From Sphingopyxis sp. H050 (GTDB taxonomy: Bacteria; Pseudomonadota; Alphaproteobacteria; Sphingomonadales; Sphingomonadaceae): a stretch of DNA of 64,000 nucleotides. A program made the position numbers and the translations under genes. Below the pieces are notes generated by a model. The model had not been told where the DNA came from. It searched no databases and saw only the letters and a list, made by a program, of their open reading frames with translations. Shown in pieces: positions 1-9,240 of the stretch (positions within the stretch are counted from its first letter, which is position 1; each line of letters starts with the position of its first letter). The DNA lies in assembly GCF_001468265.1 (NCBI RefSeq), contig NZ_LNRZ01000002.1:434001-498000 (forward strand). The letters are read 5' to 3'.

Positions 1-1957
1 CCTTCGCAAAGCGCCACTGGCCTGCGATTTCGTCCATGTTCAGCGGGACCGCCCCGATTTTCCCGTTTGCGCTCGTCAGTTCGCCAGCCATCCCCTGCGC
101 AGCCTTTCGGCCCGTGATTCGCTGGGCGGCGAAGCGCGTCACGCTGTCGCCCTGCCCCAGCCGTACATCGACCAGCGCCGCTGTCCAGCGCAGCGATGCG
201 AGGTCGATTTCGGCGTTGCGGGCGTCGAAGGCGAAGGGGGACGATCCGCTCGTCCCGCGCAGGCGCAGGCCCGGCACGCGCACGAACCCGCGCAGTCCGC
301 CTGGCCCGGCGCTCAGCAGGGGCGCACCGGGCCGGCTGCACAGGTCGACGCCGGTGCGGCCGAGCCGGAAACCCGACACCGCGATCCGGTCGATGCCAAC
401 GCGGGTGCAGCCGCCATTGAGCGCGAGAGTGCCGGTCGGCGCCAGTGCCCCGGCGAGCGGAATGCTGAGGCCATCGACGCGCCCGCCCGCTAGCGGCCCG
501 GACAGCTCGGCGCGGGTCACAAAGCGCAGGATGCTGCTCCGCCCACCGCCGGAGAAGCGGGTCGGCGCAAGCGCAAGCCGTGCGCCGCCCGCTTCGTATG
601 TATCAAAGCTTGCCTCGCCCGACAGGACCCCATCGGCGTCGCGATCGAGCGCGATCGATCCCGACGGCAGATCGCCGCCGCCGAAGCTCCAGCGCCCGGT
701 GGCGAGCACCGCGGGCTGATCCATGCCGAAGATATAGGTCAGGCGGCTGTCGGCGCTGCTGGTCAGGCGTGCGCCGCTTGCGCTGGTAAGTTCGAGGGCT
801 GCAAACTCGACGCGAGCGTTCCTGCCCGCGCCTTTCAAAATGAAATCCGTTTTGCCACCGGCATCGCCCAGCATGCGCGCGGCGGCTGCGGTGGCGCGAT
901 TGGCAAGCGGCCCGAACGGCGAGCCCTCGAGGCCCTTGGCGCTGTCGGCAATCGAACGCCGCAGCGCGGCGCTGCCGCTGGCGCGCGCAAAGCGGAAACT
1001 GCCTTCGGCCGAGGGCGCCTTGTCGCCGACGCGGGCTTTGGCTTCGAGATTGACCGACTGCGCCACGAAATCGGTGACCGCAAGGCGCGCCATGTCGGCG
1101 CTGAGGTCGAGGTTGGTCTGCGCCGCCGTTCCGGCGAAACGCGCCGCTACGCCCAGGCGATCGGCCGCAAAGCTGCCGCTGGACAGCGAACGCAGGCTGG
1201 CGTTGGCCGATCCGTCCCATCGCTTTAGATTCTCGGCGAATGCAACGTCGAGCGCGATCTGCGGCGACACGGCTGTAAAGCCGTCGCAGGTGATAGCGTC
1301 GCCGCGCAACGGCCCGGTGACGCGGGGCTTTATATTGCGGACCTCAACTGTCCCATAGAAGCTGATGTCGCGGCCGCTGCATCCGGCGGCGGCAATGGCG
1401 GGCGCGACCATGCCGAGCTTGCCGGTGAAGTCGCGGCGCAGGTTGCCGCTGCCGGCGAGCACCGCCCCCAAATTGCCCCACGGCGTATCCACGCGCGCCC
1501 GCCCGTCTGTGAGATGCACCCACAGGTCGGGCAAGGCGAAGGGCGTCGTGTCGGTCGGATCGCGGAATTTGTCGAGCGAGCCCAACGACAGCTGACCGTC
1601 AATGAAGCGGCCGTAGAGTCGTACGCCATCGGCACGTACGCCAGAAACATAAGGCCCGGACCAGCCATAACCGATCAACACTTCGAGATGCTTCGCGGTC
1701 AGATCCGGGCGCCGCGGGTCGCCGATGACGACGTTCGACAATCGCTCCGAGTGAATGCCGATCGAATCGATCGTATATGTCGCGGGAATGTCGCGGCTGG
1801 CGAACTGATCGCGGAGGACGCGGTCGGCAATCGGTTCGCGCGCCAGCCATGACGCCCCCACCAGCACAACGACCGCGCCCGCCGTGAGCCAGCGCTTCTT
1901 GAAGAATATCTTTCGGATGCGCCGCCGGCGCGGTGGCGGAGCCCTGTCTTCGCTCAT
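1..1957 (-). CDS. YdbH/AsmA-like envelope protein, C-terminus cut off by window edge
   Basis: This frame is open without a stop from an ATG at 1957 down to the window edge, 652 codons, so the 3' end lies outside. The N-terminus is very basic (residues 9-22, many Arg/Lys) followed by one hydrophobic segment at about 23-39, giving an N-in, periplasm-out topology. The rest alternates short beta-strand-like stretches rich in Gly, Asp and Val, as in the YdbH/AsmA/TamB group of long bridge-like proteins thought to help move phospholipid across the periplasm. The family call is from recognition of this pattern and of the visible end (KIGAVPLNMDEIAGQW); no catalytic residues are expected. Two upstream ATGs lie in other frames. 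The assignment to YdbH rather than another AsmA-like protein is tentative. Confidence 0.6.
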   Translation of the reverse strand, partial: MSEDRAPPPRRRRIRKIFFKKRWLTAGAVVVLVGASWLAREPIADRVLRDQFASRDIPATYTIDSIGIHSERLSNVVIGDPRRPDLTAKHLEVLIGYGWSGPYVSGVRADGVRLYGRFIDGQLSLGSLDKFRDPTDTTPFALPDLWVHLTDGRARVDTPWGNLGAVLAGSGNLRRDFTGKLGMVAPAIAAAGCSGRDISFYGTVEVRNIKPRVTGPLRGDAITCDGFTAVSPQIALDVAFAENLKRWDGSANASLRSLSSGSFAADRLGVAARFAGTAAQTNLDLSADMARLAVTDFVAQSVNLEAKARVGDKAPSAEGSFRFARASGSAALRRSIADSAKGLEGSPFGPLANRATAAAARMLGDAGGKTDFILKGAGRNARVEFAALELTSASGARLTSSADSRLTYIFGMDQPAVLATGRWSFGGGDLPSGSIALDRDADGVLSGEASFDTYEAGGARLALAPTRFSGGGRSSILRFVTRAELSGPLAGGRVDGLSIPLAGALAPTGTLALNGGCTRVGIDRIAVSGFRLGRTGVDLCSRPGAPLLSAGPGGLRGFVRVPGLRLRGTSGSSPFAFDARNAEIDLASLRWTAALVDVRLGQGDSVTRFAAQRITGRKAAQGMAGELTSANGKIGAVPLNMDEIAGQWRFAK

Positions 1958-2117
1958 GGGAACGCCGATGATGGAAACGCATCCGATGACGTCATGACGC
2001 TAATGCTCGATCCTCATGCGCCTCGGTGGGCTTGCCCTGTTTAACCGGATAACGCCGAAATGGCGCAAATAGCTGCAGGAAACAGGACGGAGCCATCGGG
2101 TCGGAACCTTATGGCCG

Positions 2118-2834
2118 TTGAGTGCGCCCCACAAGGCGGTTATCGACACCCGCATGGGGGACGCGGATCATCATCATGGGCATCGTTCACGGCTGCGCGG
2201 ACGGCTGCTCGGCGGCGACGCCGAAGGCATGGCGGATTATGAGCTGGTCGAGTATCTGCTCGCCCTTGCGATTCCCCGCCGAGATACCAAGCCGCTCGCC
2301 AAAACCCTGCTCCGGGAATTCGGGTCGCTGGCGCAATTGATCAGCGCCGACCCCCAATCGTTGCGCCGCGTCGAGGGTATGGGCGATACGGCGGTTGCGG
2401 CGCTGAAGATCGTCCACGCTTCAAGCCTGCGAATGTTGAAAGGCCAATTTCGAGACAAGCCGTTGCTCTCGAGTTGGGATGCGCTGCTGGACTGGCTGCG
2501 GGCCGATATGGGACCGATCGATATCGAGCGTGTCCGCGTTCTCTACCTCAATTCGCGCAATATGCTGATCCGCGACGAGATTACGAGCGAGGGCTCGATC
2601 GACCAATCGGCGATCTATGTGCGCGAGGTCGTGAAGCGCGCCCTCGAACTCGGCGCAGCGGCAATCATCATTGTCCACAATCATCCGAGCGGAAATGCCG
2701 AGCCGAGCCGCCAGGATATCGCTATCACCCGTGATATCGCGGATGCAGCGGGAAAGCTGGGGATCGCGCTCCACGACCATATCATAATCGGCGGCACCGA
2801 TCATCGCAGTCTGCGGGCCATGGGCTTGCTCTGA
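2118..2834 (+). CDS. radC: RadC-family JAB/MPN domain protein
   Basis: 238 residues. An N-terminal helix-hairpin-helix-like part (about residues 35-105, including RRVEGMGDTAVAALK) is followed by the RadC JAB/MPN domain. The metal-binding motif is HNHPSGN at 187-193 with Asp at 200, which matches the JAMM pattern H-x-H...S-x2-D. Despite the name, a role in DNA repair has not been firmly shown for the family; the JAB fold suggests a metal-dependent hydrolase. The start is uncertain: the longest frame begins with TTG at 2118, while an ATG at 2154 would give a protein starting MGDADHHHGH, 12 residues shorter. Neither has a strong ribosome binding site. It faces the EF-hand gene convergently across a short hairpin. 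Confidence 0.88.
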   Translation: MSAPHKAVIDTRMGDADHHHGHRSRLRGRLLGGDAEGMADYELVEYLLALAIPRRDTKPLAKTLLREFGSLAQLISADPQSLRRVEGMGDTAVAALKIVHASSLRMLKGQFRDKPLLSSWDALLDWLRADMGPIDIERVRVLYLNSRNMLIRDEITSEGSIDQSAIYVREVVKRALELGAAAIIIVHNHPSGNAEPSRQDIAITRDIADAAGKLGIALHDHIIIGGTDHRSLRAMGLL

Positions 2835-2847
2835 TCCTGAAACAGAT

Positions 2848-2875
2848 GCAGCCGCCGAATGTCTCCGACGGCTGC
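2848..2875. terminator. hairpin between convergent genes
   Basis: GCAGCCG at 2848-2854 pairs with CGGCTGC at 2869-2875 around a 14-nt loop. It lies between the converging radC and EF-hand genes and could terminate both. There is no clear T run, so intrinsic termination is only possible. Confidence 0.35.
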
Positions 2876-2902
2876 ACCGCTCCTTCGTGCGACATTCCTA
2901 TA

Positions 2903-3403
2903 TTAGGCGCCGCGCGACAAGAAACCCGTGAGTTCTTCCTTGCTGATCGCGCCCGACTTGTCGGCGTCCGCCACCGTCCAAGCCTGACCAATCCAAGTCT
3001 TCACCTGCTCCGACTCGGTGTCGATCGTCGGCTCGGTCGCTGCGCGTAGCTTCTTCATCCACGCGGCGAACTCGCCCTGATTGAGATCGCCGTTTTTGTC
3101 CGAATCATAGGTCGGGAATTCGGTATTGACGATCTGCGCGATCTGCGCTGGCGTCGCAGCGGCGCTGCTCGACGGGGCGGGCTGAGCTGCGGCAGGCGCG
3201 CCCGGGGTCGTATTGGGCTCGGTCGGTCCCGGAGCCGTCGTATCGGTCGGCGCGGGGTCTGCAGGCGTCGGGGCCGGCTGGCTCGCCGAGGGATCGGCCT
3301 GCTCGGTCGGGGGAGGCGCAGCAGTATCGGCGGGGGGCGTATTCTGCGCCAGCGCCGGGAAACTGATGGCGGCAGCGCCGATTAAAAGAGCTTGTTTCAA
3401 CAT
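2903..3403 (-). CDS. secreted Pro/Ala-rich protein with two EF-hands
   Basis: 166 residues. The ATG at 3403 was chosen over one 24 codons upstream because it follows GGAG at good spacing and opens a clear signal peptide (MLKQALLIGAAAISFPALAQ, cleavage after Ala-Gln near 20). Residues 21-85 are a low-complexity Pro/Ala/Thr linker. Two EF-hand loops follow: D100-E111 (DSDKNGDLNQGE, canonical ligands at 1, 3, 5, 9 and 12) and D146-E157 (DADKSGAISKEE, with Ala at loop position 7). It is probably a periplasmic or surface calcium-binding protein. Its partner is unknown, and no neighbour suggests a pathway. Confidence 0.8.
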   Translation of the reverse strand: MLKQALLIGAAAISFPALAQNTPPADTAAPPPTEQADPSASQPAPTPADPAPTDTTAPGPTEPNTTPGAPAAAQPAPSSSAAATPAQIAQIVNTEFPTYDSDKNGDLNQGEFAAWMKKLRAATEPTIDTESEQVKTWIGQAWTVADADKSGAISKEELTGFLSRGA

Positions 3404-3601
3404 GATTTTTCTCCTGTAGCGACAGCCGACCAGCGGATGCGATCGACCACCTGTCATGAAGGGGCATAGGGTCAACCACGGGCGTGCGGGCTAGTTGCAG
3501 TGCGGCGCCAATTGGCGAAGCGGCTTGCCCCTGCTAGGGGGCGCCTGGTCGTGATTCCGCTGCGAAGCTGCGATGAGCCGACATAAATGGAAGGAATATC
3601 A

Positions 3602-4912
3602 ATGGTCCCGCGTTACGCTCGCCCGGACATGACCGCGATTTGGTCGCCGGAGAATCGCTTTCGCATCTGGTTCGAGATCGAAGCGCATGCCACCGACGCG
3701 CTCGCCGAACTGGGGACCGTACCCAAATCCGCCGCCAAGGCGCTGTGGGATTGGTGGGCCACCAACCCGAAGATCGACGTCGAGGCGATCGACGCGATCG
3801 AGGCCGTCACAAAGCATGACGTGATAGCGTTTTTGACCTGGGTAGCCGAGAATGTTGGCGATGAAGCGCGCTTCATGCATCAGGGCATGACCAGCAGCGA
3901 CGTGCTCGACACCTGCCTGGCCGTCCAGCTCAGCCAAGCGGCCGACATATTGCTGGCCGACCTCGACGCGCTCCTGGAAGCCATCAAGCGCCGCGCCTAT
4001 GAGCATAAGTTGACCCCGACGATCGGGCGCAGCCACGGCATCCATGCCGAGCCCGTGACCTTCGGCTTGAAGTTGGCCGAAGCTTATGCCGAATTTTCGC
4101 GCTGCAAGCTGCGCCTGCAGGCCGCCCGCGCCGAGATCGCGACCTGCGCCATTTCAGGCGCAGTCGGCACCTTCGCGAACATCGATCCGCGCGTTGAGGC
4201 GCATGTGGCGGCGAAGCTCGGCCTGTCGATCGAGCCGGTCTCGACGCAGGTCATCCCGCGCGACCGTCACGCGATGTTCTTTGCGGTACTCGGCGTCATC
4301 GCCTCGTCGATCGAGCGCTTATCGGTCGAGGTCCGCCACCTCCAGCGCACCGAAGTGCTGGAGGCCGAGGAATATTTCTCGCCGGGGCAGAAAGGCTCGT
4401 CGGCGATGCCGCACAAGCGCAACCCGGTGCTGACCGAGAATCTCACCGGCCTGGCGCGCGTCGTGCGCAGCGCCGCGATCCCCGCGATGGAGAATGTCGC
4501 ACTGTGGCACGAGCGCGACATCAGCCACTCGTCGGTCGAGCGTTTCATCGGTCCCGACGCGACGATCACGCTCGACTTCGCGCTCGCGCGCCTGACCGGC
4601 GTCGTCGACAAGCTGCTCGTCTATCCCGATCGGATGCAGAAGAATCTCGACCGCATGGGCGGGCTTGTCCATTCGCAGCGCGTGCTGCTGGCGCTGACGC
4701 AAGCGGGTGCGAGCCGCGAGGAAAGCTACGTCCTCGTGCAGCGCAACGCGATGAAAGTATGGGAAAGCGACGGCCAGCTGTCGCTGCTCGAACTGCTGAA
4801 GTCCGACGCCGACGTCACCGCAAAGCTGTCGGCCGACGAGCTGACCGCGCTGTTCGATCTCGGCTATCATTTGAAGCACGTCGATACCATCTTCGCGCGG
4901 GTCTTCGGCTAG
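3602..4912 (+). CDS. purB: adenylosuccinate lyase
   Basis: 436 residues, normal for PurB. It removes fumarate from SAICAR in IMP synthesis and from adenylosuccinate in AMP synthesis, in the cytoplasm. The fumarase/aspartase superfamily signature SSAMPHKRNP is at 266-275 on the flexible catalytic loop. GMTSSD (95-100) and GRSHGIHAEPVTFG (from about 142, with the catalytic His) are also present. A longer frame starts at 3587, but GGAAGGA ends six bases before the ATG at 3602, which also gives the family-typical start MVPRYARP. It stands alone; purF is about 53 kb away. Confidence 0.97.
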   Translation: MVPRYARPDMTAIWSPENRFRIWFEIEAHATDALAELGTVPKSAAKALWDWWATNPKIDVEAIDAIEAVTKHDVIAFLTWVAENVGDEARFMHQGMTSSDVLDTCLAVQLSQAADILLADLDALLEAIKRRAYEHKLTPTIGRSHGIHAEPVTFGLKLAEAYAEFSRCKLRLQAARAEIATCAISGAVGTFANIDPRVEAHVAAKLGLSIEPVSTQVIPRDRHAMFFAVLGVIASSIERLSVEVRHLQRTEVLEAEEYFSPGQKGSSAMPHKRNPVLTENLTGLARVVRSAAIPAMENVALWHERDISHSSVERFIGPDATITLDFALARLTGVVDKLLVYPDRMQKNLDRMGGLVHSQRVLLALTQAGASREESYVLVQRNAMKVWESDGQLSLLELLKSDADVTAKLSADELTALFDLGYHLKHVDTIFARVFG

Positions 4913-4982
4913 CGCGCCACTGGAAACGCGCGGCAATCTGTCTTAGGGTCGCCGCAACGGGCCCAAAGAGGAGCAAGGCAAA

Positions 4983-5327
4983 GTGGGAATCCTGAGGACG
5001 ATCATCTGGGTATCGCTTACCGCTGTGCTGGTCATCTTTGCGATGGCAAACTGGATTCCGGTGACGATCACGATCTGGCCAGGCCAGGTGCTCGATACGA
5101 AGCTGCCCGTGCTCATCCTCGCGAGCTTCCTGATCGGCGCGGTGCCGATGTGGATCGCGTTGCGCACGACGCGCTGGTCGCTGAAGCGCCGGCTCGACAG
5201 CAGCGAACGCCAGCTCGCCGACCTGCGCGCGCTTGCCAATCGTTCGCCCGATCCGGCCCCCGCAGCGGCCGCGGTCAACGACGTTCCTCCTCCCCCGACC
5301 GACCTCTTCTCGACGGACAAGCCATGA
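4983..5327 (+). CDS. LapA-domain (DUF1049) inner-membrane protein
   Basis: 114 residues starting with GTG, preceded by AGGAGCAAGG. Two hydrophobic segments (about 4-22 and 39-58) flank a short loop, followed by a charged coiled-coil-like stretch (66-85) and a Pro/Ala tail. This is the layout of the LapA/DUF1049 domain, which in E. coli works with LapB in controlling lipopolysaccharide synthesis. It lacks the rest of that pathway here. Its stop overlaps the pyrF start in ATGA, so it is the first gene of the pyrF-trp run. Confidence 0.72.
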   Translation: MGILRTIIWVSLTAVLVIFAMANWIPVTITIWPGQVLDTKLPVLILASFLIGAVPMWIALRTTRWSLKRRLDSSERQLADLRALANRSPDPAPAAAAVNDVPPPPTDLFSTDKP

Positions 5328-5998
5328 CATCGCCCATCTATCTTGCCATCGACACGACACACCTCGACGCCGCGCTCACGCTGGCGCAGAAAGTTCGGCA
5401 CCATGTCGGCGGATTAAAGCTGGGCCTCGAATTCTTTTGCGCCAACGGCCATCACGGCGTCCATGAAATGGCGAAGCTCGGCCTGCCGATCTTCCTCGAC
5501 CTGAAGCTGCATGACATCCCCAACACCGTCGCCAAGGCGATCCAGGCGCTGCGAACGCTGGAACCGGCGATCCTGACCGTCCATGCCGCCGGCGGCCGCG
5601 CGATGATGGAGGAGGCCAAGGCCGCGGCGGGCACGCATACCAAGGTTGTCGGCGTCACGGTGCTCACCAGCCTCGATGCCCCCGATCTCGAGGACATCGG
5701 CGTTGCCGGCACTCCGCACGATCAGGTCGTCCGGCTTGCGGCGCTGGCCCGCGAATCCGGTCTCGACGGCATTGTCTGCTCGGGGCAGGAAGTGAAATCG
5801 GCACGCAAGGCATGGCCGGGCGGCTTTTTCGTCGTCCCCGGCGTGCGTCCGTCGAACGGCAAGGCCGGCGATCAAAAGCGCATCGTCACGCCGGCGCAAG
5901 CGATGACCGACGGCGCTTCGATCCTGGTGGTCGGGCGCCCGATCAGCCAGTCGCCGGACCCCGACCTCGCCGCGCGCGAGATTGAAGCCACGCTGTAA
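5324..5998 (+). CDS. pyrF: orotidine 5'-phosphate decarboxylase
   Basis: 224 residues. It catalyses the last step of UMP synthesis. The catalytic array DLKLHDIPNT is at 59-68 (Asp59, Lys61 and Asp64 of the D-x-K-x2-D motif). The substrate-phosphate loop near the C-terminus is VVGRPISQ. An open frame extends upstream to 5150, but that part lies inside the lapA-like gene. The start at 5324 overlaps the lapA-like stop (ATGA) and gives the family-typical N-terminus MTSPIYLAIDT. The trpF gene follows after a 95-bp gap that holds a palindromic repeat. Confidence 0.96.
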   Translation: MTSPIYLAIDTTHLDAALTLAQKVRHHVGGLKLGLEFFCANGHHGVHEMAKLGLPIFLDLKLHDIPNTVAKAIQALRTLEPAILTVHAAGGRAMMEEAKAAAGTHTKVVGVTVLTSLDAPDLEDIGVAGTPHDQVVRLAALARESGLDGIVCSGQEVKSARKAWPGGFFVVPGVRPSNGKAGDQKRIVTPAQAMTDGASILVVGRPISQSPDPDLAAREIEATL

Positions 5999-6007
5999 GC
6001 AACATCC

Positions 6008-6083
6008 GTCATCCCGGCGAAGGCCGGGATCTCGACCTCGCACTATCGCGCACCGTTGAGGTCCCGGCCTCCGCTGGGATGAC
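6008..6083. repeat. palindromic repeat between pyrF and trpF
   Basis: 76-bp element with complementary ends: GTCATCCCGGCGAAGGCCGG at the left, and a right end that reads back as GTCATCCCAGCGGAGGCCGG. The arms differ at two positions within these 20 bases, and the left arm can also form a CCCGGC/GCCGGG hairpin. It has the same length and general design as the two GTCGCCCCCGCG elements at 36259 and 60580, but a different arm sequence. It sits inside an otherwise tight operon. Confidence 0.8.
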
Positions 6084-6093
6084 GACAGGATAA

Positions 6094-6732
6094 ATGACCA
6101 TGCCCCCATTCGTCAAAATCTGTGGCCTGTCCACGCCCGAAACGGTCGATGCCGCCATTCGCCATGGCGCGACGCACATCGGCCTCGTCCACTATGAGCC
6201 GAGCCCGCGCCATGTCGACCTGGCGACCGCCGCCGACCTGCGCCGCCGCGCCGAGGGCAGCGGCGTCAAGGTCGCGCTGCTGCTCGTCAATGCGTCGCAG
6301 CAAGTAACAGGACAGGCGCTCAACCTCGTTCGCCCCGACATCATCCAGTTTCACGGCAACGAAACCCCCGAATGGCTCGCCGCGGTCAGGCGGCTCGTTC
6401 CGGCGGAGGTCTGGAAGGCCGTGGGCCTGCGCGACGCTGGGACGCTGGAGCGCGTGAAGCAATATGAGGGCTCCGCGCATCGCATCCTCTACGACGCGCC
6501 CGCGGCCGACTTGCCCGGCGGCACGGGCACCCGCTTCGACTGGTCGTTGCTCAAGAATCATCGCCACACGATGGCGTGGGGCATTGCCGGCGGCCTGACC
6601 CCCGACAATGTCTCCACGGCCATTGCGGAGACCGGCGCGCCGCTTGTCGATGTCTCCTCTGGCGTGGAAAGCGCGCCGGGCGTTAAGGATATGGACAAGA
6701 TCGCTGCTTTCCTTAAAGCCGCGGGACGATGA
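6094..6732 (+). CDS. trpF: phosphoribosylanthranilate isomerase
   Basis: 212 residues, a TIM-barrel enzyme that converts phosphoribosylanthranilate to CdRP in tryptophan synthesis. KICGL is at 8-12 with the catalytic Cys10. QFHG is at 85-88. The catalytic Asp134 is in ILYDAP, and the phosphate loop is GGTGTRFDW at 142-150. AGGA precedes the ATG at 6094; a second in-frame ATG lies two codons later. The stop overlaps the trpB start (ATGA at 6729), indicating translational coupling. Confidence 0.96.
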   Translation: MTMPPFVKICGLSTPETVDAAIRHGATHIGLVHYEPSPRHVDLATAADLRRRAEGSGVKVALLLVNASQQVTGQALNLVRPDIIQFHGNETPEWLAAVRRLVPAEVWKAVGLRDAGTLERVKQYEGSAHRILYDAPAADLPGGTGTRFDWSLLKNHRHTMAWGIAGGLTPDNVSTAIAETGAPLVDVSSGVESAPGVKDMDKIAAFLKAAGR

Positions 6733-7940
6733 CCCAGCTCCCCAACAGCCTTCGCACCGGGCCGGACGATCGCGGCCACTTCGGACAGTTCGGCGGCCGC
6801 TATGTCGCCGAAACGCTGATGCCGCTGATCCTCGACCTTGAACGCCACTATCGCGCCGCGCAAGCCGACCCGGCGTTCAAGGCCGAGTTCGATTATCTGC
6901 TGGCGCAATATGTCGGCCGCCCCAGCCCGCTGTGGCTCGCGCAGCGGCTTACCGATGCCCTCGGCGGCGCAAAGATTTATCTCAAGCGCGAGGATCTCAA
7001 CCACACCGGCGCGCACAAGATCAACAATTGCATCGGCCAGATCCTTCTCGCCAAGCGCATGGGCAAGACCAAGATCATTGCCGAAACCGGCGCGGGCCAG
7101 CATGGCGTTGCAACCGCGACCGTCGCGGCGCTGTTCGGCCTGCCCTGCACCATCTTCATGGGCGCGGTCGATGTCGCGCGGCAGCAGCCCAATGTGTTCC
7201 GCATGAAGCTGCTCGGCGCCGAAGTCGTCGCGGTCGAAAGCGGGGCGAAGACGCTGAAGGACGCGATGAACGAGGCGTTGCGCCACTGGGTCGCGAACGT
7301 CCACGACACCTTCTACATCATCGGCACCGTCGCCGGCCCGCACCCCTATCCGCAGCTGGTCCGCGATTTCCAGTCGGTTATCGGCGATGAGGCCAAGGCG
7401 CAGATTCTAGAAGCCGAGGGCCGCCTCCCCGACATGCTGATCGCCCCCGTTGGCGGCGGATCGAACGCGATCGGGCTTTTCCATCCCTTCCTCGACGATA
7501 CCGATGTCGAGATCGTCGGCGTCGAAGCCGCGGGCGAAGGGCTGGAAGGCAAGCATGCCGCCAGCCTGGCAGGTGGCAAGCCGGGTATCCTCCACGGCAA
7601 CAAAACTTATTTGCTGCAGGACGAGGACGGCCAGATCACCGAGGCGCACAGCATCTCGGCGGGGCTAGACTATCCGGGCATCGGCCCCGAGCATAGCTGG
7701 CTTCACGATATCGGCCGCGTCCGCTACGAGCCCGTTACCGACGCCGAGGCCCTCGCGAGCTTCCAGAAGCTGACCAAGCTCGAAGGCATCATACCCGCGC
7801 TCGAAAGCGCCCATGCCATCGCTGCGGCCGAACGGATCGCGCCGACGATGGGCAAGGACAAGATTATCATCGTCAATTGCTCGGGCCGGGGAGACAAGGA
7901 CATCAATACGGTGGCGGATGCGTTGGGGGTAGCGCTGTGA
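6729..7940 (+). CDS. trpB: tryptophan synthase beta chain
   Basis: 403 residues, normal for TrpB1. It condenses indole with serine using [12 protein letters not shown] is at 92-100 with the PLP-binding Lys97. The ETGAGQHG substrate loop and the GGGSNAIG phosphate-binding loop are intact. It overlaps trpF by 4 nt at the start. At the end its TGA is embedded in GTGA, overlapping an unknown membrane gene rather than trpA, which is unusual. Confidence 0.98.
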   Translation: MTQLPNSLRTGPDDRGHFGQFGGRYVAETLMPLILDLERHYRAAQADPAFKAEFDYLLAQYVGRPSPLWLAQRLTDALGGAKIYLKREDLNHTGAHKINNCIGQILLAKRMGKTKIIAETGAGQHGVATATVAALFGLPCTIFMGAVDVARQQPNVFRMKLLGAEVVAVESGAKTLKDAMNEALRHWVANVHDTFYIIGTVAGPHPYPQLVRDFQSVIGDEAKAQILEAEGRLPDMLIAPVGGGSNAIGLFHPFLDDTDVEIVGVEAAGEGLEGKHAASLAGGKPGILHGNKTYLLQDEDGQITEAHSISAGLDYPGIGPEHSWLHDIGRVRYEPVTDAEALASFQKLTKLEGIIPALESAHAIAAAERIAPTMGKDKIIIVNCSGRGDKDINTVADALGVAL

Positions 7941-8452
7941 GATTTGATCGAAATCGTTTCAATGATGCCCTTCTTGGCTGGATACTTTCGACGCTCGTTC
8001 TTGCGGGCACCCTAGTGCCCGCATATTTTCTGCGAGACCGCGACGACGATCTCTTCTCAAGCAATTGGCTATTATTCGGAAGCCAAGACAAAATTTCATT
8101 CATTACCGTGTTTGATTATGTCGCGGTGGCCTGGATTGTCGCAACCCTATATCGGCTTTGCACACTCATTTTTCCGGCTGCGACGGACCACCCTTCGCGA
8201 CTGGAAATGTGGCTCTATCGCGGTTCAATAGCATTCTTCGCCCTAGGTTATCTGAATTTCCTCTATAACTGGCTTCCTAAAATCTCGGTTTGCAAGAGCT
8301 TGCCGACAAAGGGCGACTATGTGTTCGCCAGGACATGCGTTGGCTATCAAGCGGGCCTTTTTGTTGTTTGCATTATTGCCGTTGCCCTGCTTGTTGCGAG
8401 CTTATTGGCCCGTGCTCGTCAGGCTCGACGCCTCGAAGGCGCCTTCGAATGA
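7937..8452 (+). CDS. unknown four-helix membrane protein inserted between trpB and trpA
   Basis: 171 residues. I do not recognise a family. The GTG at 7937 overlaps the trpB stop (GTGA) and follows GGGGGT, so translation is probably coupled; a longer open frame to 7877 lies inside trpB. Four hydrophobic segments are visible at about 12-31, 59-79, 95-113 and 136-158. The protein contains three cysteines near 119-144 and ends in a basic tail. Base composition is visibly more AT-rich than the genes on both sides, with many TTT, ATT and AAA codons, which suggests recent acquisition. Its TGA overlaps the trpA ATG (ATGA). The 4-nt overlaps at both ends mean it has been fitted into the operon without breaking coupling. 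Confidence 0.7.
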   Translation: MRFDRNRFNDALLGWILSTLVLAGTLVPAYFLRDRDDDLFSSNWLLFGSQDKISFITVFDYVAVAWIVATLYRLCTLIFPAATDHPSRLEMWLYRGSIAFFALGYLNFLYNWLPKISVCKSLPTKGDYVFARTCVGYQAGLFVVCIIAVALLVASLLARARQARRLEGAFE

Positions 8453-9240
8453 CCCGCTTCGCCGCCGCCTTCGCCAAACCCCGCCCAGCGCTCGTCACCT
8501 TCATCACCGGCGGCGACGGCGATACCGCCGCGAACCTCGACGCGCTCGTTGCGGGGGGCGCCGATGTGATCGAGCTCGGCATGCCCTTCACCGATCCGAT
8601 GGCCGACGGCCCGGCAATTCAACAGGCGAACCTGCGCAGCCTGGCCAAGGGAACGACGACCGCCGACATTTTTGCGCACGCGGCCGCCTTTCGCCGGCGC
8701 CACCCCGCCATCCCGCTCGTCTTGATGGGCTATGCCAACCCCATGACGATCCGCGGCGGCGACTGGTTCGCGGCCGAATGTGCGAAGGCGGGCGTCGACG
8801 GGGTCATCTGCGTCGACGTTCCTGCCGAGGAAGACCCTGAGCTTGGCCCGGCGCTTCGTGCGGCAGGCGTCGATTTGATCCGCCTGGCGACGCCGACGAC
8901 CGACACCGCGCGCCTACCCACCGTGCTCGATGGCGCGGGCGGTTTCCTCTATTATGTGTCGGTCGCCGGTATTACCGGCCAGCAGCAGGCCGCGCAGGCG
9001 AGCATCGAAGAGGCCGTTGGGCGCCTGAAGGCTGCGACCGACCTGCCCGTCGCGGTCGGCTTCGGCGTCCGCACGCCTGAACAGGCCGCGCAAATCGCCG
9101 AGGTCGCCGATGGGGTTGTGGTCGGATCGGCCTTCATCGACATCATCGCCGAGCATGGCGACGCCGCGGCGCCGCATGTCGAAGCCTTCACCCGCGCCCT
9201 TGCCGATGCTATCCACGGCGCAAAGGAGATCGCCGCATGA
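8449..9240 (+). CDS. trpA: tryptophan synthase alpha chain
   Basis: 263 residues. It cleaves indole-3-glycerol phosphate to indole, which is channelled to TrpB. The catalytic Glu42 and Asp53 (equivalent to Glu49 and Asp60 of Salmonella TrpA) lie in [14 protein letters not shown]. The phosphate loop GFGVRTPEQ and the late GSAFID strand are present. A longer open frame to 8290 lies in the preceding gene; the ATG at 8449 overlaps that gene's stop. The trpA stop overlaps accD (ATGA). Confidence 0.97.
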   Translation: MTRFAAAFAKPRPALVTFITGGDGDTAANLDALVAGGADVIELGMPFTDPMADGPAIQQANLRSLAKGTTTADIFAHAAAFRRRHPAIPLVLMGYANPMTIRGGDWFAAECAKAGVDGVICVDVPAEEDPELGPALRAAGVDLIRLATPTTDTARLPTVLDGAGGFLYYVSVAGITGQQQAAQASIEEAVGRLKAATDLPVAVGFGVRTPEQAAQIAEVADGVVVGSAFIDIIAEHGDAAAPHVEAFTRALADAIHGAKEIAA

